Below are positions 7,601 to 15,895 of a stretch of 64,000 nucleotides of DNA, one piece after another (positions within the stretch are counted from its first letter, which is position 1; the number at the start of each line of letters is the position of its first letter). A program made the position numbers and the translations under genes. Source of the stretch: Pseudomonadota bacterium (GTDB taxonomy: Bacteria; Chloroflexota; UBA6077; JAJPGT01); NCBI GenBank assembly GCA_021325655.1, contig JAJPGT010000063.1:1-64000 (forward strand). Reading direction: 5' to 3'. The notes beneath the pieces were generated by a model, which was not told the DNA's origin, made no database searches, and saw only the letters and a program-made list of their open reading frames with translations.

Positions 7601-9721
7601 TTAGTGAGATGATGACGACGAGGACGAGGACGAGGATGACAACGACGAGACCGGCGCCGCGCCGGCGAGCGCGGCGATAAGCGAGTTGCCCTGGCTCTGG
7701 ATCTGGGCGAGCGTGACTTCCAGGTCAGCGAATTTCCGCTCCAGGTCGGCCTGCTTCTGGTCGAGCAGTTCGTTCATGGTGTTGATCTGGTCGTCGAGCG
7801 ACTTGATCTCGTCGTTGGCGGAGTCCTGGTAGGTCTGGAACAGTCCGGAGGAGCCGTTCGTGCTCAGCAGGAAGTCGTTGACGCCGATCATCACGCCGCG
7901 CTGCTGGACGTTGACAGTGATCGTCTGGGTGGAGGCGACCAGGGTGGGGCCAGCGGTCAGGGTGATACCCGGGATCAGGCTCCCGTTGATGCCGTTAGCG
8001 CTGATGGTGCCGGTGACGGGCGGGCCCGCGACGCCCCCGGTGGGGGTGAAGACGGCGGTGACGGTCCCGTCGGCCGCGGTGGTGATCTGGTACGTGCCCG
8101 ACTGGTGGACGGTGGAGGGAGTGCCCGAGATGGAGGCGATGCTGCCCGTGCCGCTGAGCGCGGCGGTGCTGCTGAAGCCGCCGAGCACCGCCATGACGGC
8201 GTTCGGGTTCTGAGCAATCTGCGCCCGGAGCTTCGTCTCGTCGAGCTGCAAGGTGTTGGTGGTGCCAACGGCGGAGCCGACGGCGCCGAAGCTGATCCCG
8301 ATATCGCCCAGCGACTGGGGATTGGTGGCGCCTACGGCGAGGCCGACGATCTGCTGGCGCAGGCTGGCGGCGAGATCGAACAGCGAGGTATCGCCGCTGA
8401 GGATGCCGCTGTTCTTGCCGGATGGGTCGATGGCGGTATCCTGGTTGAGCAGATTCATCGCGTCGTTGTAGGCGTTGATGAAATTCTTCACCGCGCTGAC
8501 GGTGGCGTCCGCGTTCGGGCTGACCGTTACCGCGACCGGAGTCGCGGAGGTACTGGTGAGGGTGAGGGTCACGCCCGGAATGACACCGCTGATGGTGTTG
8601 GTGGGACTAGACAGTGGCTGCCCGCCATTGACGGTGTCGATGCTGTAGAGGGCGTTCTTGCCGAGACTCTGCGATGCGTTGAGCAGGCCGGTGGCGGCCA
8701 GGAAGTTGCCCTGTACGTCTTGCAAGCTGATGGTAGTAGAGCCCGTCTTTGTGCTTTGCAGGGTGATCTTGTCCGAGAGCGGGTCGTAGGTGGCGGTGAC
8801 ACCGGCACTGGAGGCGTTGATTTTGCCGAGCACCGAGGTAATGCTGTCGGTGGCGCTATAGCTGATGGTAACGCCGTTGATAGTGAACGCGCCGTTGTTG
8901 CTGGCGTCGAGGCCGCTGATGGGAGTGACCAGGCGTGTAGCCGGGCTGGTGAGGGTGGCGGTGATGTTGGCGGTGCTGAGGGTTGAGAAGCTCTGAACGG
9001 AGTCGCCGCTGGCAGTGGTGGTGATGACGGCGTTGGTGAGGCCGGCGGCGGTGAGAAAATTGCTGGTGTCGCTGCCGGAGCCCATCTGAAGCTGGACGCC
9101 GGCGCTGGTGGTGAGCTTGATGTAGTTGGGGTGGCCAGCGGCATCGTTGACGATACTCGCGGTGATGCCGAGGCCGGAGCTGTTGATCTTTCCAATGATG
9201 CTGTTGGAGCTGGCGTCGTCGACGCCGTCGCTGAGGACAGTATTGGCGTCGATGGTGATGGTGGCGGAGCTGGTGGTGCCGCCGTTGACGGTGCGCAGGG
9301 TGAATGTGCCGGCGGTGGGCGGGGTGTAGAAGCCGGCCTGGGCGAGGGGGACGTTGAGGTTCAGGCCACCGCTGAGCGGGCTGGCGCTGGAGACCGTGGT
9401 AGCGGTGGCGAGCTGGGTAACGGTGACGTTGAAGGTGCCGTTGACCGCGGCAGAGCCGGCGCTGGCGCTGAGCACGCCCGGGTTGGAGGCAGTGGCGGAC
9501 TTGGCCAGGAGGTTGCTCTGAAGGGTGAGGGCCGAAGCGGCGGCCTGGAGCGAGGCGAACTTCGCGGCCAGGTCCTGATAGGCCTTCTGTCGAGCCTGGA
9601 TCGCCGTTTCGCGCGCCTGAAGCGTCACCAGCGGCTGGCGCTCCACCTGCATCAGCGCGTCGATGATGCTCTTGGTGTCGAGGCCGGAGGACAGGCCTCC
9701 GATAGAGAAGAGGCTGGTCAT
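7601..9721 (-). CDS. fliD: Flagellar filament cap protein FliD
   Basis: FliD forms the cap at the filament tip under which flagellin subunits fold. The N-terminus (SIGGLSSGLDTKSIIDALMQ) is the standard FliD signature, and the C-terminus holds the conserved helices (around DQINTMNELLDQKQADLERKFADLE). At 706 residues it is longer than many FliD proteins because of an expanded, Thr/Ser/Gly-rich central region that probably forms surface domains. It ends in a run of 12 serines and a histidine, which is odd. ATG follows GGGAGATG. Placed after flaG and before fliS. Confidence 0.95.
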   Translation of the reverse strand: MTSLFSIGGLSSGLDTKSIIDALMQVERQPLVTLQARETAIQARQKAYQDLAAKFASLQAAASALTLQSNLLAKSATASNPGVLSASAGSAAVNGTFNVTVTQLATATTVSSASPLSGGLNLNVPLAQAGFYTPPTAGTFTLRTVNGGTTSSATITIDANTVLSDGVDDASSNSIIGKINSSGLGITASIVNDAAGHPNYIKLTTSAGVQLQMGSGSDTSNFLTAAGLTNAVITTTASGDSVQSFSTLSTANITATLTSPATRLVTPISGLDASNNGAFTINGVTISYSATDSITSVLGKINASSAGVTATYDPLSDKITLQSTKTGSTTISLQDVQGNFLAATGLLNASQSLGKNALYSIDTVNGGQPLSSPTNTISGVIPGVTLTLTSTSATPVAVTVSPNADATVSAVKNFINAYNDAMNLLNQDTAIDPSGKNSGILSGDTSLFDLAASLRQQIVGLAVGATNPQSLGDIGISFGAVGSAVGTTNTLQLDETKLRAQIAQNPNAVMAVLGGFSSTAALSGTGSIASISGTPSTVHQSGTYQITTAADGTVTAVFTPTGGVAGPPVTGTISANGINGSLIPGITLTAGPTLVASTQTITVNVQQRGVMIGVNDFLLSTNGSSGLFQTYQDSANDEIKSLDDQINTMNELLDQKQADLERKFADLEVTLAQIQSQGNSLIAALAGAAPVSSLSSSSSSSSSSSH

Positions 9722-9734
9722 CGGGGCATCTCCC

Positions 9735-10109
9735 TCACTCGTCCGGCGGCGCGGGCTGGCGGGGCTCAGCAGCCCGCTGCCGCTGCGCGTGCTCCTGGTA
9801 CTTGCGCAGGAGCTCGTTGATGTAGATGACTTCTTCGGCCGGGATCTCCCGGACGACTTCGTTGGTGTCGCTGTTGACGATCCGGGCCTGGATTCGGCCG
9901 TCGTCCGCCACAGTAAAGCGGAGGTAGGTGTGGATCAGCGCGGCGCCGAGGTGAATGGTGGCGGGAATGGCGGCATCGTGCTGGCGGGGCGCTGGCGACG
10001 CCGGGGGCTGGCGGTGGACCTCAGGGGCAGCCTCCAACCGCTCCCGGGGGAGTTGGAACGCGGGCGGCTGATCGCCCGGCGTAGTGGGAGGAAGCGGCGT
10101 GACGTCCAT
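9735..10109 (-). CDS. flaG: FlaG-family protein
   Basis: FlaG proteins are small and affect filament length or assembly; the mechanism is poorly known. The family core lies at about residues 60-105, with LRFTVADDGRIQARIVNSDTN-like strands followed by EVVREIPAEEVIYI, the most conserved FlaG string. The first 50 residues are Pro-rich and disordered-looking, and the tail is charged. It sits between flagellin and fliD, the usual neighbourhood of flaG, and is separated from flagellin by two strong hairpins. Confidence 0.85.
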   Translation of the reverse strand: MDVTPLPPTTPGDQPPAFQLPRERLEAAPEVHRQPPASPAPRQHDAAIPATIHLGAALIHTYLRFTVADDGRIQARIVNSDTNEVVREIPAEEVIYINELLRKYQEHAQRQRAAEPRQPAPPDE

Positions 10110-10126
10110 TCGAGCGCTCCGCGAAC

Positions 10127-10159
10127 GTCAGGGGCTGGCCGCGGGGGCCAGCCCCTGAC
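10127..10159 (-). terminator. Perfect 14-bp hairpin between flagellin and flaG
   Basis: Arms at 10127-10140 and 10146-10159 pair perfectly around a 5-base loop. It is the second of two hairpins met by transcripts leaving flagellin. No U-tract follows, so it may be a terminator of the GC type, or a structure that stabilises the 3' end of flagellin mRNA and lowers read-through into flaG-fliD. Confidence 0.6.
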
Positions 10160-10164
10160 AGCAC

Positions 10165-10194
10165 GGTGGGGGCGCACCGGGGTGCGCCCCCACC
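10165..10194 (-). terminator. Perfect 14-bp hairpin just after the flagellin stop codon
   Basis: Arms at 10165-10178 and 10181-10194 are exact complements with a 2-base centre, so the physical loop is larger. It begins 11 bases after the flagellin stop codon, the expected place for a transcript end. It has no T-run but is very GC-rich. Confidence 0.65.
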
Positions 10195-10205
10195 AGGATC
10201 ACGAC

Positions 10206-11399
10206 TTAGCCACGCAGCAGGGACAGGACGTTCTGCGAGGACTGGTTGGCTTGAGCCAGGATGGCCGTGCCCGCCTGCTGGAGGATGCCCGCCTTGGTGA
10301 AGGTGACGGTCTCCTCCGCCACGTCCGCGTCGCGGATGCGGGACTCGGACGCCGACAGGTTGCTGCTGGCGACACCGAGGCTGGCGATGGTGTGCTCGAG
10401 GCGGTTCTGGTAGGCGCCGAGGTTGCCACGGACCGTGGAGACGGTCTGGATGGCGGACTGGACGCCGGTCATCAGGTTCTGGGCCGCGGTGACCTGAGCC
10501 GAGTTCGTGCCGCTCAGGGCGGTGTTGAACGCAGTCAGCAGCGCGTCCAGGTTCAGGCTGGAGGCGGTGGTGTCGACCTTCTGGAAGGCGACGGACAGGG
10601 CATCGGCGGCGCGGGAGCCGATCTGGATGTTGGCCGAGGCGCTCGCGGCCGAGGTGATGATCGTCCCCCCGTCCAGGCCGGCCGAGACGTTAGCCCCGGT
10701 CTCACCAGCGACGGAGGCGACGGTGATCTTGACGCCGAGCTTGTCGAAGTTGAGCGTCAGCGAGCCGTTGGCGGCGACGGTCGTCGCGGTCAGGTCGATC
10801 GCCTGGGAGTTCCCGCTGCCGTCGCTCAGCGTCAGCACACCAGCGGCGTTGGACAGGGTATAGGTGGTGCTGGCCTTGGCCTGCGAGACGTCCACGCTGG
10901 CGACCGAGGTGTTGGTGCCGGAGGCGACGACGAAGCCGCTGTTGACCGTACCGGTGCCGCTGTTGGTGGTGACGAGGCTGCCATCCAGCAGGCCCTTGCC
11001 GTTGAACTTGGTGCGGCTGCTGATGGAGTTGATCTCCTGGCGGAGCTGATCGAGCTCGTCATAGATCGCGGTGCGGTCGCTGGTGGCCAGCGTGTCGTTG
11101 GCCGCCTGGGTGGCGAGCTCGTTCATGCGCTGGAGCATCGAGTGCACTTCGTCCAGCGCCCCTTCAGCCGTCTGGATCATTGAGATGCCGTCCTGGGAGT
11201 TGCGCGAGGCCTGGTTGATGCCACGGATCTGGGCACGCAGGTTCTCGCTGACCGACAGGCCGGCCGCGTCGTCGGCGGCGCGGTTGATGCGCAGGCCCGA
11301 GGACAGGCGCTCGACGGCCCGGGAGTAGACGTTAGCCGTCTCGGACAGGTTGCGCTGGGCAACCATCGCGTCGATGTTGGTGTTGATGCGGAAGCCCAT
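10206..11399 (-). CDS. fliC: Flagellin
   Basis: This is the filament subunit. The N-terminal D0/D1 helices (INTNIDAMVAQRNLSET, LSSGLRINRAADDAAGLS) and the C-terminal D1/D0 helices (TVRGNLGAYQNRLEHTIASL, QAGTAILAQANQSSQNVLSL) are canonical. The variable central part (about residues 140-290) is Ser/Thr/Ala-rich and gives a medium-sized protein of 397 residues. It is transcribed alone: a leader of about 160 bases with a sigma-28-like promoter precedes it and two strong hairpins follow it. ATG follows TAAGGAG. CsrA and FliW, its likely translational regulators, are encoded directly upstream. Confidence 0.97.
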   Translation of the reverse strand: MGFRINTNIDAMVAQRNLSETANVYSRAVERLSSGLRINRAADDAAGLSVSENLRAQIRGINQASRNSQDGISMIQTAEGALDEVHSMLQRMNELATQAANDTLATSDRTAIYDELDQLRQEINSISSRTKFNGKGLLDGSLVTTNSGTGTVNSGFVVASGTNTSVASVDVSQAKASTTYTLSNAAGVLTLSDGSGNSQAIDLTATTVAANGSLTLNFDKLGVKITVASVAGETGANVSAGLDGGTIITSAASASANIQIGSRAADALSVAFQKVDTTASSLNLDALLTAFNTALSGTNSAQVTAAQNLMTGVQSAIQTVSTVRGNLGAYQNRLEHTIASLGVASSNLSASESRIRDADVAEETVTFTKAGILQQAGTAILAQANQSSQNVLSLLRG

Positions 11400-11405
11400 G
11401 GTGGT

Positions 11406-11421
11406 TCGGTCTCCTTACCGA
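11406..11421 (-). promoter_or_regulatory. Hairpin presenting the flagellin ribosome site in its loop (possible CsrA site)
   Basis: On the flagellin mRNA, TCGGT pairs with ACCGA around the hexaloop AAGGAG, which is the ribosome-binding site. A GGA in a small loop overlapping the ribosome site is the known architecture of CsrA targets, as in Bacillus hag. Binding here is an inference. Confidence 0.5.
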
Positions 11422-11521
11422 CTGTTTTTTGTGTGTTCTGGACTGCCAGCATCCCTACCGCAGTCCCGCGCGGCGGTCTGTTCTGGTTGGCGGCGCCGCG
11501 CCCCGCCTTCGACCTTCGCTT

Positions 11522-11539
11522 CCGGCGGGTCCCCGCCGG
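11522..11539 (-). promoter_or_regulatory. Second leader hairpin with GGAC tetraloop
   Basis: CCGGCGG and CCGCCGG form a 7-bp stem around a GGAC loop in the flagellin leader, about 115 bases before the ribosome-site hairpin. It puts another GGA in a loop and could be a secondary CsrA site. It could also be just a leader stem. Confidence 0.45.
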
Positions 11540-11562
11540 TCTGTGAAGCCTCCCACACAGGG

Positions 11563-11589
11563 GATTCGGCTGAGCCCCGCCGAGCTTGA
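11563..11589 (-). promoter_or_regulatory. Sigma-28-like promoter of flagellin
   Basis: Read on the minus strand, TCAA is followed after exactly 15 bases by GCCGAATC. The sigma-28/sigma-D consensus is TAAA-N15-GCCGATAA, so four-base and five-base cores match well. It lies about 165 bases before the flagellin ATG, and the matching sigma factor gene fliA and its anti-sigma flgM are in the window. Confidence 0.55.
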
Positions 11590-11787
11590 GGGCCAACTGT
11601 GACGGAATTCATGGCTGAGGACTTCTGGCCAGCCGGGCAGGGACCAGGGAACAGCGGGGCGCCGAGGAGTGGCGGGGAGGTGGCTGGGAGGAGCGCGGCC
11701 CGGCGAGGGGCCCGCCAAGCCGCGGGCAGCGGCGAACGGGAGCGGCCGGCCCTGCACTCCGCTCGTGGCGCATAGCCGGCCGACCGA

Positions 11788-12078
11788 TCAACGAGGTGGG
11801 AGCTCGCTCGCCGCTGGATGGCTGTTCGACTCGGACAGTCCGCGCCCGTGCCGGAGGGAGGCGACCAGAGCGGGGAGCAGGTGCGAGAGCTGGCCAGAGG
11901 TGGAGGCCTGAAGGTTGGCCTCCTGGATCTGAGCGGCAAGCTCCTGGCGCAGGATCTCGACCATGGCGGGCGCCTCGATGCCGAGCTTGACCCGGTCGCC
12001 GCGGACGTTGAGGACGGTGATGGCGACGTCCGGGCCGATGAGGATGGCCTGTCCGACCTTTCTAGTAAGAATGAGCAT
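11788..12078 (-). CDS. csrA: Translational regulator CsrA
   Basis: CsrA is a dimeric RNA-binding protein that blocks translation by binding GGA motifs near ribosome sites. The sequence opens with MLILTRKVGQAILIG, the family hallmark, and continues through VRLGIEAP-like VKLGIEAPAMVEILRQEL. The domain ends near residue 58. A further 38 residues, rich in Ser, Leu and charged residues, have no family counterpart, so it is longer than the usual 60-75. Its start overlaps the end of fliW by 17 bases, so the regulator and its antagonist are made together. Flagellin is the likely target. Confidence 0.94.
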   Translation of the reverse strand: MLILTRKVGQAILIGPDVAITVLNVRGDRVKLGIEAPAMVEILRQELAAQIQEANLQASTSGQLSHLLPALVASLRHGRGLSESNSHPAASELPPR

Positions 12079-12475
12079 GAGCCCGCTCCGGAAGCCGGTC
12101 TACCACCGGATGTTTGAGAGGATAGCCACTGTTGACGAGGACGAGCTGCTTGCCGACCCCGGCGGCGCGGTTGATGACCAGCGGCCCGAGGAGGTTGGCG
12201 GTCAGCATGGGCGGCTCGCGGTGCAGCGTGAGGGTGCAGTAGACCTCGAGCGGGGTGTCGTCGCCACAGGCGAGGGTCTGCTCATCTGCTTCGGTGAGCT
12301 CGACCCGATAGCCGGGACAGACAGCCGCGGCTTCCGTGATGAGGAAGCCGATGTGGGGCGCGTCCAGGCACAGGAGCTGCTGAATCGGCTCGCCGGGGGT
12401 TTCGACCAGGACGAAGTGCTTCCAGGTCTCGCAGCCGACCAGGCCGTGGGGGAAGGTGATGGGAGTTTCGCTCAC
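12062..12475 (-). CDS. fliW: Flagellar assembly factor FliW
   Basis: FliW binds CsrA and also flagellin, so flagellin export frees FliW to relieve CsrA repression. The 137-residue protein has the family pattern ITFPHGLVG at its start, then FVLVET, ICLDAP-like LLCLDAPHIGFLI, and the C-terminal LTANLLGPLVINRAAGVGKQ. The frame is open upstream, but GTG 12475 is preceded five bases earlier by GGAGGA and gives the usual FliW length. It overlaps csrA. Confidence 0.94.
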   Translation of the reverse strand: MSETPITFPHGLVGCETWKHFVLVETPGEPIQQLLCLDAPHIGFLITEAAAVCPGYRVELTEADEQTLACGDDTPLEVYCTLTLHREPPMLTANLLGPLVINRAAGVGKQLVLVNSGYPLKHPVVDRLPERAHAHSY

Positions 12476-12571
12476 GAGGCTCCTCCAGTCCCAGAGAAGG
12501 TCGGAGTCAGAAGACGAGCGGCTGCCCGCGCTGGTCCACACGGCTGGATTGCGCCGCTCATTTCGTCTGCC

Positions 12572-13459
12572 CTAGTGCAAAAAGTCGAGCAGGCTGGGTA
12601 CGAGAACTCTGGCCCCCGTGGCCAGCGCTGCCTGGTAGCTTGTCTGCTGGAGCTGCAGTGTGGTGATGGTGTTGGCAATGTCGGCATCCTGGAGTTGGGA
12701 GAGCAGCCCATTGAGGTTGACCGAGAGGTCGCCGTAGCGGGACTGCGTCGCGTCCAGGCGGTTGAGGCGGGCGCCGACATCCGCGAGCCCGCTCATGAGG
12801 CTGTCGAGCGCGGTTTGGAACTGGTCGATGGTGGCCTTGACGTCGGCCGAGGTGCCGTTTAGGGCGGCGTTGCGCAGGGCGGCCAGGGCGTTGAGCGCCG
12901 CGGGGAGGACCGTGTTACCGGGGATGTTCACCTGGATCTGCTCGCCCACCGCGATCTCCCGCATCATGGCGGTGGGGTTGGTGGGCGGAGTGACGCTGAC
13001 GTTGGCGCCGGACGCGCCGAGGCTGAAGGGAGCGGTGGACTGGTCGGTACCGCCGAACAGGTAGTAGCTACCGTACTTGCCGTTGGCGATCTGGACCGCC
13101 TGCTGGAGGAGCTGGTCGGCCTCCGCCCCGATGGCCTGCAGGTCGCTGGCGCTCAAGGTGTCGTTGGCGCCCTGCACCGCGAGCTCGTGGCCACGCTGGA
13201 CGAGGTCAACGATGGAGTTGACGTTCGTCTCGGTGGCGCTGAGGAACGAGCGGGCGGCGTCGACGTTCCGCAGGTACTGGGCGTTCTGTGCGAGCTGGGT
13301 GCGCAGGCTGAGGACGCGCGTCGCGCCGATGGGGTCATCGGAGGGACGCTGGATGGCTCGACCGGAAGTGAGCTCGCTCTCGCTCCGCTCCATATCCTGC
13401 ATGCGACGATGCAGGTCATTCAGGTAGGTGGTCATCATCATCGTGCTGGTGATGCGCAT
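12572..13459 (-). CDS. flgL: Hook-filament junction protein FlgL
   Basis: FlgL (HAP3) joins the hook to the filament. The 295-residue protein has flagellin-like ends: an N-terminal helix (MRITSTMMMTTYLNDL), the string LTSGRAIQRPSDDPIGATRVL, and the C-terminal helix DADIANTITTLQLQQTSYQAAL. The length is normal for FlgL. It follows flgK by 14 bases, which is the classic flgM-flgN-flgK-flgL order, and precedes fliW. Confidence 0.95.
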   Translation of the reverse strand: MRITSTMMMTTYLNDLHRRMQDMERSESELTSGRAIQRPSDDPIGATRVLSLRTQLAQNAQYLRNVDAARSFLSATETNVNSIVDLVQRGHELAVQGANDTLSASDLQAIGAEADQLLQQAVQIANGKYGSYYLFGGTDQSTAPFSLGASGANVSVTPPTNPTAMMREIAVGEQIQVNIPGNTVLPAALNALAALRNAALNGTSADVKATIDQFQTALDSLMSGLADVGARLNRLDATQSRYGDLSVNLNGLLSQLQDADIANTITTLQLQQTSYQAALATGARVLVPSLLDFLH

Positions 13460-13473
13460 TGCGCCTCTCCCGC

Positions 13474-14883
13474 TTACCGGCCAACCGCGCCGGTGTCGTT
13501 GATGAGCTTGTCGAGCGTTTCGTCAATGACGGTGATGACCCGAGCGGCCGCCTGGTAGGCGCGCTGGTACTGGATCATCTGCAGGGTCTCCTCGTCGAGG
13601 GAGACGCCGGAGGCGGCCTGCCGCTGGCGGTCGAGCGTATCGACCAGCGCCTGCTGGTTGTCGGCGTCGTTCGAAGCGGCCTGGGTGGCAACGCCAAGGG
13701 AAGCGGTGGCCGAGCCGTAGTAGTCGTCCAGGACAGCGCTGCTACCGCCGATGGTGATCGGGGTGTTCTGCAGGGCAGCGATGGCCTGGGCGTTGGCGGC
13801 GCCGCCGGCGCCCTCGCCGGGGCCGGCGGCCGCGATGGCGTCGGTGCTGGCGAGTACGGCGGCGCTGAGAGTGAGGTCGCGCGCGCCGGTGCCGGCGAAG
13901 AAGTCGCGGCCCGAGACGCCATCCAGCCCAGTGCCCTGCTGGTGCTGGGCATTGACAGCGTCGCGCAGGGCGATGGCCATGTTGTCGAGCTGGGTGAACT
14001 GCTGCGCCAGGACACCGTCGCGGGTGCTCTGGAGCCCGCCAATCTGGCCGCTGGCGGCGGTGAGGAAGCTGGCGCCGTCGAAGGTGAGGTCGACGTTGCC
14101 GCCATTGCCCGGGTTGGGCAGGGCCTGCAGGGTGGTGACGTGGTCGCCATCGACGAGGGCGTGGCCCTGGAAGTAGACGTTGAGCACGCCGTTTGGCCCG
14201 GCCGAGGTGTCGATCGGAAGCGTCCTGGCAAGCTGGTCGACGAGCAGGTCGCGCTGGTCGAGCAGGTCATTGGGCTGGTTGCCGGTGGCGACCACGCGCG
14301 AGATCTGAGTGTTGAGGGCGGCAATCTGCTGGGTGATGCCGTTGACGCCCTGGACCTGGAGCTGGATCTGGGTGTTCAGGTCGGTGTCGATCTTGCTGAG
14401 GCTGGCGTAGGCGTGGTTGAAGGTCTGGGTGAGCGCCAGGGCCTGCTGTCGGAGGGCCGAGCGCTGGGCCGCGCTGGAGGGGTCGTTGCTGAGGTCCTGC
14501 CAGGCCGCCCAGAACTTGCTGAGCATCGCCTGCAGCCCGGTGTCCGACGGCTCGTTGTAGACGCCCTCGATCTGGGTGAGGGTGTCGCGGGTGACCTGGG
14601 CGCTGCCGAGGCCGAGCGCTTCGCGGCGCCACTGGCTATCTGCGAAGGAGTCGCGGAGGCGCTGGGTGGTGACGACGGCGACGCCGGTGCCGAGCTGGCC
14701 GGCGTGCTGGACGTGGCTGAGGATGGGGACGTCGATGGGCGGGGTAGCCTGGAGGATGGATTCCTGGCGGGAATAGCCCGGGGTGTTGGCGTTGGCGATG
14801 TTGTGCGAAACGGTGTCGAGCGCCTGCTGCGCGGCGAAGAGCGCGCGCGAGGCGATGCTGAGGCCGAGATAGGCTAAGGACAT
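13474..14883 (-). CDS. flgK: Hook-filament junction protein FlgK
   Basis: FlgK (HAP1) lies between hook and FlgL. The 469-residue protein opens with YLGLSIASRALFAAQQALDT and the rod/hook signature NIANANTPGYSRQ, and closes with the helix SLDEETLQMIQYQRAYQAAARVI typical of hook-associated proteins. ATG follows AGGAGGGCACGG. It belongs to the flgM-flgN-flgK-flgL-fliW-csrA run. Confidence 0.95.
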   Translation of the reverse strand: MSLAYLGLSIASRALFAAQQALDTVSHNIANANTPGYSRQESILQATPPIDVPILSHVQHAGQLGTGVAVVTTQRLRDSFADSQWRREALGLGSAQVTRDTLTQIEGVYNEPSDTGLQAMLSKFWAAWQDLSNDPSSAAQRSALRQQALALTQTFNHAYASLSKIDTDLNTQIQLQVQGVNGITQQIAALNTQISRVVATGNQPNDLLDQRDLLVDQLARTLPIDTSAGPNGVLNVYFQGHALVDGDHVTTLQALPNPGNGGNVDLTFDGASFLTAASGQIGGLQSTRDGVLAQQFTQLDNMAIALRDAVNAQHQQGTGLDGVSGRDFFAGTGARDLTLSAAVLASTDAIAAAGPGEGAGGAANAQAIAALQNTPITIGGSSAVLDDYYGSATASLGVATQAASNDADNQQALVDTLDRQRQAASGVSLDEETLQMIQYQRAYQAAARVITVIDETLDKLINDTGAVGR

Positions 14884-14928
14884 CCGTGCCCTCCTGCTCA
14901 GGGGTATTTGGCAGCGGTGGGGAGCTCT

Positions 14929-15468
14929 TTAGACCCTGTGATCGAGCACACGGGCCGAGAGCGCGGCGGGCCGCGGGCGTCCGTCGGCGGCGTAGCCAGC
15001 CCGGCGGGCGCGCAGCCCCTGGAGGAAGGCGAGGGAGTCGCCGACCAGGCGAAGCAGCGAGCGCAGGAGATCGCCGTTGCGCCGCGAGGCGGCGGCGAGC
15101 GCGGTGGTGTGGGCCTGGAGCGTTCGGCGGGCTGTGCCGAGCGAGCGCCGGAGCTCGGGAGAGAGGGGATCAAGGTCGACGATGCGAGCGAGTGTGAGGC
15201 GCTCGGGCGGCTCGCCAAGAGCGGCGGCGAGCGCCTGGACGCAGGCGCGGCGGCGCTGCTCGAGCACGTGCTGCTGCTTCAGCTCCGCCTCCGTGGCGGC
15301 GGTGGCGGCCTGAAGCGCGGCGAGGTCGTGGCTAGCGAGCGCCTGGCGCGTCTGAGCGAGGTGGCGCTCGACGCGGCGGAGCAGGTCGGCCTGCTCCTTG
15401 AGGACGGCGAGGAGCTCGCGGCCGGCGCGCTCGGCGGCTGCGGGCCGGGAGTGACTAGAAGTCGCCAC
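14929..15468 (-). CDS. flgN: FlgN-family export chaperone
   Basis: FlgN escorts FlgK and FlgL to the export gate. The 179-residue protein is helical and Ala/Leu/Arg-rich. It contains the FlgN-like pattern of a long N-terminal helix (ELLAVLKEQADLLRRVE) and a central LAAALGEPPERLTLARI, matching the family's 'G-x-x-x-LTL' stretch. The long open frame upstream is not coding: the start is GTG 15468, inside the last codons of flgM, with GAGGA before it. Position between flgM and flgK supports the call. Confidence 0.8.
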   Translation of the reverse strand: MATSSHSRPAAAERAGRELLAVLKEQADLLRRVERHLAQTRQALASHDLAALQAATAATEAELKQQHVLEQRRRACVQALAAALGEPPERLTLARIVDLDPLSPELRRSLGTARRTLQAHTTALAAASRRNGDLLRSLLRLVGDSLAFLQGLRARRAGYAADGRPRPAALSARVLDHRV

Positions 15469-15760
15469 GCATGTCCTCGAGCATCTTCTTGGCGACCAGG
15501 GCGGGATCGACGTGGTAGGTGCCAGCGTCGATCTGCGCCTTGAGCGCGGCGACCCGATCCTGGCGGACGTCGGGCGCCTGCTGGACGAGCTCGTGGGCCC
15601 GCTGCAGCTCACGACTGCGCTGGGAGATGCGGACGTCGACGGCGCTGCCCGACGCAGCCTTGGCATCGGCAGGTACGTCGAGAGATTCCAGTCCCTGGCG
15701 CTGGACACGCTGGTTGTAGAGCTCGGTCGCCTGTTGCTGAGTGGGTCGGTCGATTCGCAT
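15455..15760 (-). CDS. flgM: Anti-sigma-28 factor FlgM
   Basis: FlgM holds FliA inactive until the hook is complete and is then exported. The 101-residue protein has a disordered-looking N-terminal half and the conserved C-terminal part VRQDRVAALKAQIDAGTYHVD followed by VAKKMLEDM, which is the sigma-binding region of the family. It overlaps flgN by 14 bases. A gap of 135 bases before it makes it the first gene of its transcription unit. Its partner fliA is about 2.8 kb upstream. Confidence 0.93.
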   Translation of the reverse strand: MRIDRPTQQQATELYNQRVQRQGLESLDVPADAKAASGSAVDVRISQRSRELQRAHELVQQAPDVRQDRVAALKAQIDAGTYHVDPALVAKKMLEDMRGDF

Positions 15761-15809
15761 CGACTGGTCCTCCGAAAGCCGGCGCGCTCCGCACGCCTTG
15801 ATCGCTAAG

Positions 15810-15837
15810 AGTATTCGTTCGCGGAGCCGGTTCTAAA
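15810..15837 (-). promoter_or_regulatory. Possible promoter of the flgM-csrA unit
   Basis: On the minus strand TTTAGA is followed after 16 bases by AATACT, each matching the vegetative -35 and -10 consensus at four of six positions. It lies about 50 bases before the flgM start. The match is modest and no other support exists. Confidence 0.3.
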
Positions 15838-15895
15838 GTCCTTCCGGGCAAACATTGGGGCAAATCAGTCCCGGCCTGCGCTGCCACCTGGCGAG

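Larger units (their letters stand above)
11400..11787 (-). other. Flagellin leader and upstream space without a gene
   Basis: These 388 bases between csrA and flagellin hold no convincing coding frame. Reading toward flagellin they contain a sigma-28-like promoter, a strong hairpin with a GGAC loop and a small hairpin with the ribosome site AAGGAG in its loop, each listed separately. The part closer to csrA (11590-11787) shows nothing that I can name. Confidence 0.7.
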
